This document shows, in pieces, positions 5,567 to 6,760 of a DNA stretch of 6,760 nt. Each line of letters begins with the position of its first letter. Positions within the stretch are counted from its first letter, which is position 1. Origin of the DNA: Acidimicrobiia bacterium (GTDB lineage: Bacteria > Actinomycetota > Acidimicrobiia > Spongiisociales > JAENVV01); the NCBI GenBank assembly GCA_020352575.1, contig CP070681.1:1053284-1060043 (forward strand), in the 5' to 3' direction. Made by a program: the position numbers and the translations under genes. The notes under the pieces are model-generated. The model saw only the letters and a list, made by a program, of their open reading frames with translations, was not told where the DNA came from and searched no databases.

Positions 5567-5743
5567 TCAACAGGGATCGACGGCCACGGCCTGCCAACAG
5601 GCCTCACCCAGTGCCGTCCACTGCTCCTCGGTGAGATCCTCCTCGGCCGCGACGAGTCGGACCGCCGGCCCCATGCCGAGGTCGTACAAGACCTCGGGCG
5701 GCAGGTCGACGAACTGGTGCTGGCGTCGCGCCTCGGAGGCCAC
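5567..5743 (-). CDS. Small hypothetical protein (58 aa) directly downstream of SDR gene
   Basis: An open frame of 58 codons from a GTG at 5743 to a TGA at 5567. The predicted protein is hydrophilic, acidic and apparently helical: EARRQHQFVDLPPEVLYDLG, then AVRLVAAEEDLTEEQWTALGEACWQAVAVDPC. No membrane segment, signal peptide or domain I recognise. Fifty of 58 codons end in G or C, and residue composition is that of a normal soluble protein, unlike antisense frames. It fills the otherwise empty 221-bp gap between the SDR stop and the CREST hydrolase start, leaving 29 bp before the latter. The GTG is the first usual start after the SDR stop; an ATG at codon 24 would give a much shorter product. 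There is no Shine-Dalgarno sequence and no TANNNT hexamer upstream, so translation may be coupled to the SDR gene, with which it shares reading frame. It could instead be an extension of that protein. Confidence 0.55.
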   Translation of the reverse strand: MASEARRQHQFVDLPPEVLYDLGMGPAVRLVAAEEDLTEEQWTALGEACWQAVAVDPC

Positions 5744-5758
5744 AATCGACCGCGCGTG

Positions 5759-6700
5759 TCACGCAGCGGCCTGCACGATGGCGGCCACGTCGAACGCCTC
5801 ACCGATCTCCTGCTCGGAGACGGTCCAGAGCTTCTGCAGGTCGGGTTCCTTCCTGAGCCGTGCTCCCACCCCACCGACGACGGGAGCCCCTCGAAAGATC
5901 CACCGGGGACGGTAGATCGCGCCCCCCTTGGCCCGCGGGTCGGTCCCGGCCCGGAGTTGGTCGAGCGCACCTGCAGCCGCAGACTGGCCAATGCGCTCCA
6001 CCACACCCACCCAGAACTCCTGCTGGCGACCCGGGAGGTTCCTCGCCGTGGTCTGCTGGAGGCCACTTTGCGCCAGGCCCGGGTCGGCTGCGAATGCCCG
6101 CACCGACGAACCTGCCGCTTCGAGGCGCCGATTCAGTTCGATCGAGAAGTGGAGGTTCGCGAGTTTGGAGTACCCGTACGCCTCCCACTGGTCGTAGTTG
6201 CCCCGGTGGTGCGGGTTGTCGAGGTCGTATTCGCCGGCGGAGAAGCGGGCTGTGGAGGTTGTCGTCACGACGCGACCCGCCTCGGCCCGCTGGAGCGCTG
6301 GGAGGAGGAGCCGGGTGAGTTCGAAGTGCCCGAGGTGGTTGGTGCCGAACTGGGCCTCGAACCCATCCTCGGTGGTCCATTCGGGCGTGGCCATGATCCC
6401 GGCGTTGTTGAAGAGGAGGTCGACGACCGGGTGGGCTTCGAGTACCTCGGCCGCGAAGGCTCGGATCGAGGCGAGAGAGCCGAGGTCGAGCTTGCGGACT
6501 TCCAGCGAGGCACTCGGGACCGTCGCCTCCACCTCCGCCTGCGCCGTCGCTGCCTTCTCGAGGTTGCGCGCGCCAATCACGACGTGGGCGCCGTTGCGGG
6601 CGAGTTCACGGACCGTCTCGAGGCCGAGTCCACCGTTGCCACCGGTGACGACGGCCACCTTGCCGGTCAGGTCGGGGATGTCGCGTGCGGTCCAGGACAT
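5759..6700 (-). CDS. Short-chain dehydrogenase/reductase (retinol-dehydrogenase-like)
   Basis: A 313-residue classical SDR with a Rossmann fold, an NAD(P)-dependent oxidoreductase. The cofactor motif TGGNGGLG is at 19-26; GAR at 43-45, after the second strand, suggests NADP(H) preference; LDLGS (71-75) holds the adenine-contacting Asp; NNAG is at 98-101; N121 lies in GTNHLGHF; the strand TTTST (146-150) supplies the probable catalytic Ser149; and the YxxxK pair is Y175/K179. An insertion between the Ser and the Tyr (GEYDLDNPHHRGNYDQWEAYG) and the long C-terminal tail resemble the retinol dehydrogenase / WW-domain oxidoreductase-like group. Length is usual for that group. Unlike the other genes here, it has a strong Shine-Dalgarno sequence, GGAGGAG, 8 nt before the ATG. 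It is the first gene of the minus-strand run. The substrate is unknown. Confidence 0.93.
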   Translation of the reverse strand: MSWTARDIPDLTGKVAVVTGGNGGLGLETVRELARNGAHVVIGARNLEKAATAQAEVEATVPSASLEVRKLDLGSLASIRAFAAEVLEAHPVVDLLFNNAGIMATPEWTTEDGFEAQFGTNHLGHFELTRLLLPALQRAEAGRVVTTTSTARFSAGEYDLDNPHHRGNYDQWEAYGYSKLANLHFSIELNRRLEAAGSSVRAFAADPGLAQSGLQQTTARNLPGRQQEFWVGVVERIGQSAAAGALDQLRAGTDPRAKGGAIYRPRWIFRGAPVVGGVGARLRKEPDLQKLWTVSEQEIGEAFDVAAIVQAAA

Positions 6701-6708
6701 GAGAGGGG

Positions 6709-6715
6709 CTCCTCC
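6709..6715 (-). promoter_or_regulatory. Strong Shine-Dalgarno sequence of SDR gene
   Basis: GGAGGAG on the minus strand sits 8 nt before the ATG at 6700. It is the only clear Shine-Dalgarno sequence before a start in this window and fixes the SDR start. Confidence 0.8.
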
Positions 6716-6729
6716 GTCAATGGTCGCCC

Positions 6730-6735
6730 ATTATC
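6730..6735 (-). promoter_or_regulatory. Putative -10 element (GATAAT) for SDR gene
   Basis: GATAAT on the minus strand would start transcription near 6723, leaving a leader of about 23 nt that carries the Shine-Dalgarno sequence. No good -35 is seen in the remaining bases before the window edge. Confidence 0.4.
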
Positions 6736-6760
6736 GACCCACATCTGTCGCACCCTCGAG

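Noticed and set aside
5178..5915. Plus-strand open frame of 245 codons crossing the CREST hydrolase, small ORF and SDR region
   Set aside because: Low-complexity product and antisense to two well-supported genes; much of its stretch is explained by the small minus-strand ORF.
1..6760. CRISPR array, tRNA, rRNA, insertion sequence or phage region
   Set aside because: No regularly spaced repeats, no cloverleaf-like segment, no transposase or integrase motif; composition is even throughout.

Overview
The window looks like ordinary chromosomal DNA from a high-GC actinobacterium. The evidence is strongly G/C-ending codons, dense packing, and start codons that mostly lack a Shine-Dalgarno sequence but carry a TANNNT hexamer 6-7 nt upstream, the arrangement known for leaderless genes in Actinomycetota. 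An Acidimicrobiia-like source is possible but is only an impression. I see no mobile element, CRISPR array, tRNA or rRNA.

Layout, left to right. (1) Positions 1-623, minus strand: the N-terminal membrane part of an ABC exporter, cut by the window edge. (2) 675-1502, plus strand, divergent from the ABC gene: a xylose-isomerase-like TIM-barrel protein. (3) 1499-2821, minus strand: an MFS drug-efflux-type transporter whose stop codon shares a CTAG tetranucleotide with the TIM-barrel stop. (4) 2887-3342, plus strand: a MarR-family regulator, divergent from the MFS gene across a compact, mirror-symmetric promoter region. (5) 3426-6700, minus strand: a run of five genes which, in transcription order, are a short-chain dehydrogenase/reductase, a newly noted 58-codon small ORF, a CREST-superfamily (ceramidase-like) membrane hydrolase, a stand-alone LON substrate-binding-domain protein and a small four-helix membrane protein.

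How the parts may work together. The MarR/MFS pair is the one clear regulatory unit: a MarR-type repressor probably controls itself and the adjacent efflux pump from the shared 65-bp spacer. The five minus-strand genes sit close together and could be co-transcribed, but at least three of them also have their own putative -10 element directly before the start codon, so they may be independently expressed; no shared pathway is evident.

The observations most worth following up are the consistent leaderless start signature (seven of eight start sites considered), the bacterial CREST hydrolase with the full Ser/Asp/three-His set at ACER-like spacing, the symmetric MarR/MFS divergent promoter, and the small ORF lying in frame directly after the SDR stop codon.
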